Below, in pieces: positions 1 through 7,941 of a DNA stretch of 64,000 nt. Source of the DNA: Flavobacterium sp. Root901 (GTDB lineage: Bacteria; Bacteroidota; Bacteroidia; Flavobacteriales; Flavobacteriaceae). Location of the stretch: NCBI RefSeq assembly GCF_001429765.1, contig NZ_LMJB01000005.1:498549-562548 (forward strand), read 5' to 3'. Below the pieces are notes generated by a model. That model was given only the letters and a program-made list of their open reading frames with translations. It did no database searches and was not told the DNA's origin. A program made the translations under genes and the position numbers. Position 1 is the stretch's first letter. Each line of letters starts with the position of its first letter.

Positions 1-1
1 T

Positions 2-2545
2 GCAGATATTCCGGGTTTAAAAGCCGGATCTTATTCTGTAAAAATTAAACCTGTAATCTCCGGTGCAGAAGGAACAGGAACTGCAACCGGCTTACTAACG
101 GTTAAGGCACATGACCGATCCGGATTTGCGTTTTCTAATTCTCGCGTTCCGGGTGCTTATAATGCTGACGGAACTCCGAAAAGCAATGCTGTTATTATCT
201 ACGTAACAGAACAAACTAAAAACACGGTTTCTCTTGATGTAACGGGAGCAACTACAAATCCTTGTGTGGGTTTACAGACGATTCTTGACGGTTACAAAAA
301 AGGTAAAGATTCAAGACCTTATATTATTCGTGTAGTGGGTCAGGTTACTGATTTATCTTATATGATGAGTGGCGATATTGTTATTGAAAATGCTAAAAAT
401 GCTTCGGTTTATCTTACGCTGGAAGGAATAGGAAATGATGCTGTAGCAGATGGATGGGGAATCAGAATTAAAAATGCCTCAAACATCGAAATACGAAATA
501 TCGGAACAATGAACTGCGACAGCGGCGAAGGCGATAATATTGGTTTACAGCAAGATAACGACTATGTATGGGTGCACAACTGCGACTTTTTCTATGGAAA
601 TGCAGGAAGCGACGCTGACCAGATAAAAGGTGACGGAGCTCTGGATTGCAAAAAATCAACTTATATTACTTTTTCATACAATCACTTTTGGGATTCAGGA
701 AAATGTAATCTGTTAGGTTTAAGCGAAGGAACAACACAAGGTTTATACATCACGTACCATCATAACTGGTATGACCATTCCGATTCACGTCATCCGCGTG
801 TACGTTATTATTCTGCTCATGTTTACAATAATTATTATGATGGAAATTCAAAATACGGAGCAGGATCGACACTTGGATCATCTGTGTTTGTAGAAGCAAA
901 TTATTTTAGAAACTGTAAATATCCAATGCTTACCTCTATGCAGGGAACGGATGTATATAACGGAGCTACAGGAACTTTCTCTAGTGAAGACGGAGGAACT
1001 ATTAAAGCTTTCAATAATACAATGAGCGGTCAGACTCGTTTTGTCTCTTACAATGCTTCAACAAATCCAGTTGAATTTGATGCTTATGTGGCGTCTACCA
1101 GAAATGAAACCATAAGCAGCAGCATCACATCAAAAAAAGGCGCAAAAACATATAATAATTTTGATACCAATTCAAGTATAATGTATTCATACACGCCGGA
1201 CAGCCCTGAAACAGCAAGAACAAATGTAATGCAATACGCAGGACGTGTTTCTGGCGGGGACTTTCAATGGACATTCAACAATGGAGTTGACGACACTGCC
1301 GATGCAGTAAACACTGGATTGAAATCGGCATTGACTAACTATCAGACTACATTGGTATATGTTCAGGGCGGTACAAATCCACCAGCCGGAAACCAGACTT
1401 TAACTTCAACTTCAAATAATAATCAAACCGTTACGAGTGGAACTGCCATTGGAACTATTGTTTTTACCTGGGGAGGAGACGCAGCAGATGCAGCCGTTAC
1501 AGGTTTGCCAGCATCTGGTTTAACTTTTGTTAAAAATACAGCTGCAAAAACAATTACAATTACAGGAACTCCAACTGCAACAGTAAATTATTCAATTGCT
1601 ACATCAGGAACTGCAGGATCTCCTGCAACTGGCTCAGGAACTATTACCGTAAATGCGGCAGGAACTCAAACCTTAACATCAACAAATAATAACAGCCAAA
1701 CCGTAACCAGCGGAGCTGCCATTAACTCAATTGTATTTACTTGGGGAGGAACTGCAACTGATGCCACTGTAACTGGTTTGCCAACTTCTGGATTAACTTT
1801 TGTAAAAAATACATCGGCTAAAACAATAACTATTTCGGGAACTCCAACTGCGACGGTTTCTTATTCAGTTACAACTATCGGAACAGGAACTGCAGCAACT
1901 GGATCTGGAACAATTACGGTAAATACAAGCAATCCGTCTGCAAGCGAAATACACAATTTTACAACTTCTGGAAAAACAAGTTCTTTCTATAGCATTAGCG
2001 GAAACTTATCTACCACAAAAGGAACTGTGACTTATAACGGATTGACTTTGACACAATGTTTAAAAATTGAATCTGCTACAAGTATTACTTTTACAACAAC
2101 ACAAGCGAGTACATTAACTCTTGTTTTTGTTGAAGCTGCTGCAACTATAAAAGTAGACAATGTAGACAAAGCAGCCACAAACGGAATTATAACAGTTTCA
2201 TTGTCCGCAGGAAGTCATACAATTACTAAAAAAGATACTTCAAATTTATTTTATATGAGTACGGTTTACAATACCGGAACATTAAAAACAGCTAAACAAG
2301 AAATTGCTGCTGATACAAATTCTAAAGTATTTTTATATCCAAATCCGGCATCAAATGTACTTTATGTGTCTGATCCTAATTTGAAAGTGGAGAAAATTTT
2401 GATCTATAATATTTCCGGAATTTTAGTGAAAACTGCTCAAAAAGGAAATGAAACTATAGATATAAATCAACTAGCATCGGGAACTTATTTAGCAAAAATT
2501 CATACTGGAGATGGTTCATTCCACCAAACTATTATTAAAAAATAA
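2..2545 (+). CDS. Pectate lyase (PL1-like), T9SS-secreted; 5' end outside window
   Basis: The frame is open from base 2, so the gene starts upstream of the window; the GTG at 266 is internal. A right-handed beta-helix pectate lyase core is visible: VWVHNCDFF, then GDGALDCKKSTYITFSYNHF, then HHNWYDHSDSRHPRVR, which matches the family's hhN-x-R-PrvR region holding the catalytic arginine. Two near-identical Ig-like repeats of about 85 residues follow (QTLTSTSNNNQTVTSG...), then a beta-rich module, then a C-terminal type A sorting domain (FLYPNPASNVLYVSD to the terminal KK). It is therefore predicted to cleave polygalacturonate outside the cell after T9SS export. It ends at a shared terminator opposite the dehydrogenase gene. 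Fold assignment is firm; the exact pectin substrate is inferred. Confidence 0.88.
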   Translation, partial: ADIPGLKAGSYSVKIKPVISGAEGTGTATGLLTVKAHDRSGFAFSNSRVPGAYNADGTPKSNAVIIYVTEQTKNTVSLDVTGATTNPCVGLQTILDGYKKGKDSRPYIIRVVGQVTDLSYMMSGDIVIENAKNASVYLTLEGIGNDAVADGWGIRIKNASNIEIRNIGTMNCDSGEGDNIGLQQDNDYVWVHNCDFFYGNAGSDADQIKGDGALDCKKSTYITFSYNHFWDSGKCNLLGLSEGTTQGLYITYHHNWYDHSDSRHPRVRYYSAHVYNNYYDGNSKYGAGSTLGSSVFVEANYFRNCKYPMLTSMQGTDVYNGATGTFSSEDGGTIKAFNNTMSGQTRFVSYNASTNPVEFDAYVASTRNETISSSITSKKGAKTYNNFDTNSSIMYSYTPDSPETARTNVMQYAGRVSGGDFQWTFNNGVDDTADAVNTGLKSALTNYQTTLVYVQGGTNPPAGNQTLTSTSNNNQTVTSGTAIGTIVFTWGGDAADAAVTGLPASGLTFVKNTAAKTITITGTPTATVNYSIATSGTAGSPATGSGTITVNAAGTQTLTSTNNNSQTVTSGAAINSIVFTWGGTATDATVTGLPTSGLTFVKNTSAKTITISGTPTATVSYSVTTIGTGTAATGSGTITVNTSNPSASEIHNFTTSGKTSSFYSISGNLSTTKGTVTYNGLTLTQCLKIESATSITFTTTQASTLTLVFVEAAATIKVDNVDKAATNGIITVSLSAGSHTITKKDTSNLFYMSTVYNTGTLKTAKQEIAADTNSKVFLYPNPASNVLYVSDPNLKVEKILIYNISGILVKTAQKGNETIDINQLASGTYLAKIHTGDGSFHQTIIKK

Positions 2546-2561
2546 TCGTTTATAATTCTAA

Positions 2562-2596
2562 CAAAAAAGGCTTCCCAGGTTCGGGAAGCCTTTTGT
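2562..2596. terminator. Bidirectional intrinsic terminator
   Basis: GGCTTCCC (2569-2576) pairs with GGGAAGCC (2583-2590) around a 6-base loop. An A tract precedes the stem and a T tract follows it, so it can end both the pectate lyase transcript (+) and the converging aldehyde dehydrogenase transcript (-). Confidence 0.85.
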
Positions 2597-2615
2597 AATT
2601 TTAAAAGATATTTAA

Positions 2616-4169
2616 TTACAAATCAAATTTAATTCCTTGTGCCAAAGGAAGGTTTGTAGTATAATTAATTGTATTAGTCTGGCGTCTCATGTAAATTTTC
2701 CAAGCATCAGAACCAGATTCGCGTCCGCCTCCCGTTTCTTTTTCTCCACCAAAAGCACCTCCAATTTCTGCTCCTGAAGTTCCAATATTTACATTGGCAA
2801 TTCCACAGTCAGAGCCTGTCACAGACAAAAATCTTTCAGCCTCACGCAGGTTATTTGTCATAATTGCAGAAGATAATCCCTGAGCGACACCATTTTGAAG
2901 TTCGATTGCATTATCAACATCTCCTGAATATTTAATTAAATATAAAACCGGAGCAAACGTTTCGTGCTGTACAATATCAAAAGTGTTTTCAGCTTCAGCA
3001 ATGGCAGGTTTTACATAACAGCCGCTTTCGTAACCCTCGCCAGAAAGAACTCCGCCTTCTACAAGAATTTTTCCGCCTTCAGCCACTACTTTATTTAAAG
3101 CGACAGCGTACATTTCGACTGCATGCGTGTCAATAAGCGGTCCCACATGATTATTTTCATCCAGCGGATTTCCGATTCGTAATTGTTTGTAAGCTGCTAC
3201 AAGAGCATCTTTTACTTTATCATAGATACTTTCGTGAATAATTAATCGTCGAGTCGAAGTACAACGCTGACCTGCAGTTCCCACGGCTCCAAAAACAGCT
3301 CCAATAACTGTCATTTTTATATCAGCATCAGGAGTTACAATAATGGCATTATTTCCTCCAAGCTCTAATAATGATTTGCCTAATCTTCCGGCCACCGTCT
3401 GTGCTACGATTTTTCCCATTCTGGTAGAACCCGTCGCAGAAATTAACGGAATTCGAGTGTCTTTTGTCAATAATTCTCCAATTTGGTAATCTCCATTTAT
3501 TAAACAAGAAATTCCTTCCGGAAGATTATTTTCTTTAATAACCTGAGCAATAATATTTTGACAGGCAATTCCGCAAAGAGGAGTTTTTTCAGAAGGTTTC
3601 CAGACGCAGACATCTCCGGAAATCCATGCTAAAGCCGTATTCCATGACCAAACGGCAACAGGAAAATTAAAAGCCGAAATAATGCCGACAACTCCTAATG
3701 AATGATATTGTTCATACATTCTGTGTCCAGGTCTTTCAGAATGCATTGTTAATCCGTGTAATTGGCGCGATAATCCAACGGCAAAATCGCAGATATCAAT
3801 CATTTCCTGAACTTCGCCATATCCTTCCTGCAATGATTTTCCCATTTCATAAGAAACCAATTTTCCAAGTGCTTCTTTATTTTCACGCAATTTTTCTCCA
3901 AACTGACGCACAATTTCACCACGCTGCGGCGCAGGAATAAGTCTAAAAGTTTTGAATGCTTCTGTTGCTGTACGCATAACTTTTTCGTAATCTTCAAGAG
4001 TTGAAGTTTTTACTGATGCAATCAGTTTTCCGTCTACAGGAGAAAAACTATCTAAAATTTCTCCCGATGAAAAGTTCTCTACTCCTGTTGAAGTTCCTTC
4101 GTTAACCAGTTTAATTCCTAGTTTTTCCAAAGCTTCATTCATGCCAAATTGTGATGCTATTGTTGTCAT
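2616..4169 (-). CDS. Aldehyde dehydrogenase, ALDH7/antiquitin-like (alpha-aminoadipate semialdehyde dehydrogenase type)
   Basis: An NAD(P)-dependent aldehyde dehydrogenase. Visible family landmarks are GIISAFNFPVAVWSWN and VWKPSEKTPL (cofactor binding), ELGGNNAI with the general-base glutamate, and GTAGQRCTSTRR with the catalytic cysteine. ELGGNNAI and GQRCTSTRR resemble the ALDH7 (antiquitin) branch, which oxidises aminoadipate semialdehyde in lysine breakdown; the substrate is inferred from that resemblance. The frame extends upstream to 4334, but ATG at 4169 (MTTIASQFGMNEALEKLG) gives 517 residues, normal for the family, and sits just after a plausible promoter. It stands alone, divergent from the phosphodiesterase gene. 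Confidence 0.85.
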   Translation of the reverse strand: MTTIASQFGMNEALEKLGIKLVNEGTSTGVENFSSGEILDSFSPVDGKLIASVKTSTLEDYEKVMRTATEAFKTFRLIPAPQRGEIVRQFGEKLRENKEALGKLVSYEMGKSLQEGYGEVQEMIDICDFAVGLSRQLHGLTMHSERPGHRMYEQYHSLGVVGIISAFNFPVAVWSWNTALAWISGDVCVWKPSEKTPLCGIACQNIIAQVIKENNLPEGISCLINGDYQIGELLTKDTRIPLISATGSTRMGKIVAQTVAGRLGKSLLELGGNNAIIVTPDADIKMTVIGAVFGAVGTAGQRCTSTRRLIIHESIYDKVKDALVAAYKQLRIGNPLDENNHVGPLIDTHAVEMYAVALNKVVAEGGKILVEGGVLSGEGYESGCYVKPAIAEAENTFDIVQHETFAPVLYLIKYSGDVDNAIELQNGVAQGLSSAIMTNNLREAERFLSVTGSDCGIANVNIGTSGAEIGGAFGGEKETGGGRESGSDAWKIYMRRQTNTINYTTNLPLAQGIKFDL

Positions 4170-4205
4170 TGTAACTTTTTTAGTTAAAATTGTTATATTT
4201 TTATG

Positions 4206-4234
4206 TAAAGATATTATTTTAGAATTAATTTCAA
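4206..4234 (-). promoter_or_regulatory. Putative promoter of the ALDH7-like gene
   Basis: On the minus strand TTG (4232-4234) is followed after 18 bases by TATCTTTA (4206-4213), one mismatch from the Bacteroidota TAnnTTTG element. It lies 36 bases before the ATG at 4169, which supports that start over the longer frame. Confidence 0.55.
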
Positions 4235-4351
4235 ATCGAATTGAATTATTAAAGACAAGTAAATTTAGCGTTATTTTATAAGTATTAACGAAAAGCAAAC
4301 AGGATTTATTCGGTAAATTTGATGAAATTTGCATTTTAAAAATTCATAAAT

Positions 4352-5308
4352 ATGACCATTTTTAGCCGGCTTTTGCTATGTTTTGTTTTAATTTCATTTA
4401 ATGCATTTTCACAAAAAGAAAAACCTTCTTTTCAGGTTATTCCTCTTGGAATAAAGGGCGGAATTGATGAAAAAAATCTTTCGGCTTATTTAGTCGCGCC
4501 GTCCGGCACAAAAGATTTTATTTGTTTAGATGCAGGAACGTTAAATGCCGGAATTGAAAAAGCAATTGAAAATAAAGCTTTTAAAGTTTCTGCCAGTGAA
4601 GTTTTAAGAAAATATATTAAAGGATATTTGATTTCGCACGCCCATTTAGATCATGTTTCCGGCTTAATAATAAATTCTCCAGCCGATTCTTCTAAAACAG
4701 TTTATGCGACTCAAAAATGTATGGAAATGATGGAAAATCATTATTTCAACGATCAGACATGGGTAAATTTTGGAGATAAAGGTGTTGGATTTCCTTTGAA
4801 AAAATACCATTTTCAAACTTTAAATTTAGCTGAAGAAACCCCGATTTCAAATACTACTATGACGGCTGAAGCATTTCCTTTAAGTCACGTAAATCCTTTT
4901 GAAAGCACGGCTTTTTTAATTAAAAATGAAGATAATTATGTTTTGTATTTAGGAGATACAGGACCGGATTCTGTAGAAAAAAGTGATAAATTAAAAAATT
5001 TATGGACTGCAGTTGCTCCTTTAATTCAAAGCAAAAAATTGAAAGGAATTTTTATTGAAGTTTCTTTCCCGAACGAGCAGCCAGATCAGTTTTTATTTGG
5101 ACACTTAAAGCCAAATCATTTCATTACTGAACTTCATGTTTTAGAAAATTTAGCTGGAAAAGGTTCTTTAAATAATTTTAAAATTATTATTACGCATTTA
5201 AAACCACCAGCGAATAATATTGCTAAAATAAAAGAGCAATTGAAAAGCCAAAATGACTTAGGACTGAAAATTATTTATCCTGAACAAGGGAAAAAGTTTA
5301 ATCTATAA
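4352..5308 (+). CDS. Class II 3',5'-cyclic-nucleotide phosphodiesterase (CpdP/PDE1-like), exported
   Basis: Hydrolyses cyclic nucleotides such as cAMP. The motif SHAHLDHVSGLIINSP matches the class II phosphodiesterase signature HxHLDHxxGLxxxS, which is a metallo-beta-lactamase-type metal site. Later conserved blocks are YLGDTGPD and the FGHLKPNHF segment. An N-terminal hydrophobic segment (FSRLLLCFVLISFNAFSQ) is a signal peptide with probable cleavage after FS or SQ, so the enzyme should work in the periplasm, as known for CpdP of Vibrio. Length of 318 residues is ordinary. A TAAATTTG at 4314-4321 could be its -7 element. Whether the natural role is scavenging or control of cyclic nucleotides cannot be told here. 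Confidence 0.85.
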   Translation: MTIFSRLLLCFVLISFNAFSQKEKPSFQVIPLGIKGGIDEKNLSAYLVAPSGTKDFICLDAGTLNAGIEKAIENKAFKVSASEVLRKYIKGYLISHAHLDHVSGLIINSPADSSKTVYATQKCMEMMENHYFNDQTWVNFGDKGVGFPLKKYHFQTLNLAEETPISNTTMTAEAFPLSHVNPFESTAFLIKNEDNYVLYLGDTGPDSVEKSDKLKNLWTAVAPLIQSKKLKGIFIEVSFPNEQPDQFLFGHLKPNHFITELHVLENLAGKGSLNNFKIIITHLKPPANNIAKIKEQLKSQNDLGLKIIYPEQGKKFNL

Positions 5309-5356
5309 TTTTGTAAGTTATTTTTTATATTTTTGATAAATAATTTGAAATTACTA

Positions 5357-5653
5357 ATGAGGATTGTTTGGTCAAAAAAAGCTACCTATACGTTTTATAA
5401 TATTAAAAATTATCTTGAACAATATTGGACTTTATTAATATCTAAAAAATTTATAAAAGATGTATTACACATCATTGTTCTATTAGAAAAAAATCCACAA
5501 TTAGGAAAGTATAATATCGAGTTATCATGTCGTGAAATAGTTATTTCTAAACAAGTTAAATTATATTACGAAATAAAAGAAACCGATTTAATCTTAATTG
5601 CTTTTTCAAATAGCCGCCAAAAACCGATAAGTTTTATTGATTTACAATCTTAA
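5357..5653 (+). CDS. RelE/ParE-family toxin-like protein
   Basis: A 98-residue protein resembling ParE/RelE toxins: an N-terminal helical hairpin (IVWSKKATYTFYNIKNYLEQYW), a middle KNPQLGKY turn, and a C-terminal strand ending in FSNSRQKP, the family's F-x-x-x-R-x-x-P finish. ATG at 5357 is preferred over an upstream TTG at 5333. It lies 48 bases after the phosphodiesterase gene. The gene it converges on encodes an antitoxin-like HTH protein; the two stop codons overlap in a TTAA (5650-5653). ParE-type toxins poison gyrase and RelE-type toxins cut mRNA; which applies is not clear. Confidence 0.7.
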   Translation: MRIVWSKKATYTFYNIKNYLEQYWTLLISKKFIKDVLHIIVLLEKNPQLGKYNIELSCREIVISKQVKLYYEIKETDLILIAFSNSRQKPISFIDLQS

Positions 5654-5961
5654 ATCAGTTTTTTACTTTTTAATTCTGCAAGCATTTCTTCATGAGTAAT
5701 GTAATCTCCATTTTCATAGTCACGTTTACCCTGTTCAATATCTGCTTTTAACTCAAGCATAAAATTTTCTTCTGGAGAAAGTATTTTGGCAATAGACAAT
5801 ACTTCATCTGGGGTGAATGATTGAGTTTTCAATTTTCGATAAAACGTTGGGCTTGAAATACCTACTTTTTCAATAATATAGTTTTTTTTATATGGAGATT
5901 TGTCCATTAAAGACTCAATATTATTTACTATATTCTTATATGCGATAATTTCCTGTATCAT
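5650..5961 (-). CDS. HTH antitoxin-like protein paired with the 5357-5653 toxin
   Basis: A 103-residue protein from ATG at 5959-5961. The middle has a helix-turn-helix (YIIEKVGISSPTFYRKLK) and the tail reads DYENGDYITHEEMLAELKSK, like the toxin-wrapping tails of RelB/Phd-type antitoxins (G-x-x-x-T-x-E-E-x). The frame runs on upstream to 6093, but that part crosses the terminator hairpin at 6039-6073 and is rejected. A TATATTTG promoter element and an inverted repeat sit just before the ATG, which suggests self-repression. Its opposite orientation to the toxin is unusual; the pairing is inferred from adjacency and tail sequence. Confidence 0.65.
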   Translation of the reverse strand: MIQEIIAYKNIVNNIESLMDKSPYKKNYIIEKVGISSPTFYRKLKTQSFTPDEVLSIAKILSPEENFMLELKADIEQGKRDYENGDYITHEEMLAELKSKKLI

Positions 5962-5973
5962 TTTTGAGACTTT

Positions 5974-5999
5974 TTTGTAGCGTTTATGATACAAATATA
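5974..5999 (-). promoter_or_regulatory. Promoter -7 element with overlapping inverted repeat (candidate antitoxin operator)
   Basis: On the minus strand TATATTTG (5992-5999) is a perfect TAnnTTTG element. It overlaps an inverted repeat TTTGTA (5974-5979) and TACAAA (5990-5995) with 10 bases between, 13 bases upstream of the antitoxin ATG. No good TTG -33 box was seen. Confidence 0.5.
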
Positions 6000-6038
6000 C
6001 ATCAAAAATGATATTAAAAATTTTCTTTAACACAAAAT

Positions 6039-6073
6039 AAAGCCCGACAGGTTTTAAAAACCTGTCGGGCTTT
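6039..6073 (-). terminator. Strong hairpin terminator of the 3-hydroxyanthranilate dioxygenase gene
   Basis: A near-perfect palindrome with a 12-base GC-rich stem (AGCCCGACAGGT on one side) and A/T ends, lying 25 bases after the dioxygenase stop on the minus strand. The same kind of CCTGTCGGGC palindrome recurs in flavobacterial intergenic regions, so it may also be a dispersed repeat. Confidence 0.75.
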
Positions 6074-6097
6074 ATAATCATATCCAAGATCAATAAG

Positions 6098-6637
6098 TTA
6101 TTTTTTAGCTGTAAACCTTGGATCTGTATCCATTACGTTTCCACATTTATCGCAAGTTCTTAACTCTTCTGAATTATAAAAATGCTCAAAATGAGGAAGG
6201 AAATCTTTCTCAATATTATGTAACTCAAAATATACTTCATAAAGTTTGTGATTGCAGTTATCACAATGCCATAAAAGTCCGTCAGTATAACCTTTTCCGG
6301 CACGTTTGCGTTCAATAACTAACCCTATCGAACCTTCAGAACGTACAGGAGAATGTGGAATTTTAGCAGGATGTAAATACATATCTCCGGCATTTAATTC
6401 CATTTCTTTGCGCTCGCCCTCTTCCTGAATTACAACTTTTATACTTCCTTCTAATTGATAAAAAAGTTCTTCGGTTTCGTTATAATGATAATCTTTTCGG
6501 GCGTTTGGCCCGGCAACAATCATTACGATATAATCGCCAGAATCAACATATAAATTTTTATTCCCAACGGGTGGTTTTAGTAAGTGTCGGTTATCTTCAA
6601 TCCATTTTGTAAGATTGAATGGTTTTGCTATAGCCAT
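6098..6637 (-). CDS. nbaC: 3-hydroxyanthranilate 3,4-dioxygenase
   Basis: Opens the ring of 3-hydroxyanthranilate with O2 to give 2-amino-3-carboxymuconate semialdehyde, a step of tryptophan breakdown through kynurenine and of quinolinate/NAD synthesis. The cupin iron site is visible as DYHYNETEELFYQ (His and Glu ligands) and HPAKIPHSP (second His). The C-terminus keeps the bacterial rubredoxin-like second iron site: CDNC and, about 30 residues on, CDKC. ATG at 6635-6637 gives 179 residues, matching the family; a TTG three codons earlier also opens the frame. No other kynurenine-pathway gene lies nearby. A hairpin terminator follows. Confidence 0.93.
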   Translation of the reverse strand: MAIAKPFNLTKWIEDNRHLLKPPVGNKNLYVDSGDYIVMIVAGPNARKDYHYNETEELFYQLEGSIKVVIQEEGERKEMELNAGDMYLHPAKIPHSPVRSEGSIGLVIERKRAGKGYTDGLLWHCDNCNHKLYEVYFELHNIEKDFLPHFEHFYNSEELRTCDKCGNVMDTDPRFTAKK

Positions 6638-6687
6638 TTTTTTCAATATTTATTAACGCTAAGGTAATGAATTTGTAAAGAAGCACC

Positions 6688-6733
6688 GCAGTGTGTCTAC
6701 ATTCCTATTATCAAAACCTATAAGACGCACTGC
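6688..6733. repeat. Imperfect inverted repeat with GACGCACTGC core
   Basis: GCAGTGTGTCT (6688-6698) pairs with AGACGCACTGC (6723-6733) with one G-T mismatch, between the dioxygenase start and the next gene's end. The AAGACGCACTGC arm recurs in the hairpin at 58103-58122, so this is a dispersed element. Confidence 0.6.
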
Positions 6734-6743
6734 AAGTGAGTCT

Positions 6744-7841
6744 CTACAATTTCTCGCGTATTAAATAAATATAAACCGGAAAATGATCGCTAAAGCCAGC
6801 TTCAGTTAAAGTATTCCGTAAAGGATATCCTTTATATTTTCCGGTAGCTTGGATAAGATAAGGTTTATTGAAAATACCTGCTTTCCAAAATTTAAAATTT
6901 GAAAAATCAGAATCTATAAAGGATTTAGTCATAATAATTTGATCAAAAATATCCCAGGAATCCCTAAAAGCGAGAGTTCCCATTCCTTTTTCTGCCATTT
7001 CTTCGAATGGATTATAGACTTCAGATTCAGAAACTTCTGTTTTCTTTGCTTTTGTTCCCAAAGCTATCTTTAAGCTTTTATTAAAGGGGCCGTCGTTTAA
7101 ATCGCCCATTGTAATGACTTTCGCCATTGGGTTTATCCTTTGCAGGGAATCGATAATTTTTCGATTTAATCGCCCTGCAGCTTCCCGATAAGGGCTGCTG
7201 GCTTTTTCTCCACCAGATCTCGACGGCCAGTGATTTACTATTATATGTATTTCTTCATTATCTAAAAATCCTGTTACTAAAAGCTGATCTCTTGTAAACA
7301 CTCTGTTTTTAGTATTGACTTTGATTTCAACATCACCTAAATCTTCATTATTATTTTCCTGTCCAGCTGCACTGTTTTTATAAATTAATAATGGAATATT
7401 AACGTAAGATGTCGGCCTGAAATATTTCTTTTGATACAAAAGCGCTACATCAATGCCACGGTGGTCCGGAGAGTCAAAATGAATGATTCCGTAATCATAA
7501 TTTGCAATTTTTTCCTGTTTTATTAAATCTTCCAGAACTCCTCTGTTTTCAATTTCGGAGCAGCCTAGTAAAGCTGGGGCATTCGAATTTTCAGGTGTAC
7601 CTATTTCAGAAATTACTCTCGAAAGATTCTTTAATTTCTGTTCGTACTTTTCCTTTGTCCAATGCTGAGTTCCTGCTGGCGTCCATTCATCATCATTTGT
7701 ACTGGGATCATCATTAGTGTCAAAAAGGTTTTCGAAATTGTAAAATGCCAAAGTGTGAATATTGTATTTTTTTGATTGGGCAGTTAAGAAAGAAATGATA
7801 AAAAAGGCCAGTAAACAAAATTGAATTTTAATAATTTGCAT
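6744..7841 (-). CDS. Secreted endonuclease/exonuclease/phosphatase-family protein
   Basis: A 365-residue DNase I-like fold protein. Landmarks are FYNFENLFDT (metal-binding Asn and Glu), LGCSEIENR, GIDVALLY, VNHWPSRSGGE (the conserved His), MGDLNDGP and a C-terminal SDHFPVYI with the catalytic histidine. The first 22 residues (IIKIQFCLLAFFIISFLTAQ) form a signal peptide, so it acts in the periplasm or outside the cell. Such flavobacterial proteins probably release nucleotides or phosphate from nucleic acid or phosphoesters; the true substrate is unknown. It starts at an ATG and diverges from the LD-carboxypeptidase gene. Confidence 0.85.
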   Translation of the reverse strand: MQIIKIQFCLLAFFIISFLTAQSKKYNIHTLAFYNFENLFDTNDDPSTNDDEWTPAGTQHWTKEKYEQKLKNLSRVISEIGTPENSNAPALLGCSEIENRGVLEDLIKQEKIANYDYGIIHFDSPDHRGIDVALLYQKKYFRPTSYVNIPLLIYKNSAAGQENNNEDLGDVEIKVNTKNRVFTRDQLLVTGFLDNEEIHIIVNHWPSRSGGEKASSPYREAAGRLNRKIIDSLQRINPMAKVITMGDLNDGPFNKSLKIALGTKAKKTEVSESEVYNPFEEMAEKGMGTLAFRDSWDIFDQIIMTKSFIDSDFSNFKFWKAGIFNKPYLIQATGKYKGYPLRNTLTEAGFSDHFPVYIYLIREKL

Positions 7842-7941
7842 AACTTTAAAATTTTAAGCGCTCAATATAAATAATTTGTAGGAAATTTCAATATTTTTGT
7901 CCGCATCAATTTTAATTTTTTTATTAAATCAAAAAAGAAAC

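Noticed and set aside
1381-1930. Direct repeat in the pectate lyase gene as a mobile element.
   Set aside because: It is two coding copies of one Ig-like module in frame, which is normal for T9SS-secreted enzymes.
3698-3997. Small ORFs on both strands inside the dehydrogenase gene.
   Set aside because: They are off-frame shadows of a well-conserved coding region with no own start signals.
4170-4334. N-terminal extension of the aldehyde dehydrogenase.
   Set aside because: The extra residues are not family-like and the region carries the promoter, so the ATG at 4169 is preferred.
5962-6093. Longer N-terminus for the antitoxin-like gene.
   Set aside because: The extension reads through the terminator palindrome at 6039-6073 and the promoter element, and has no family resemblance.
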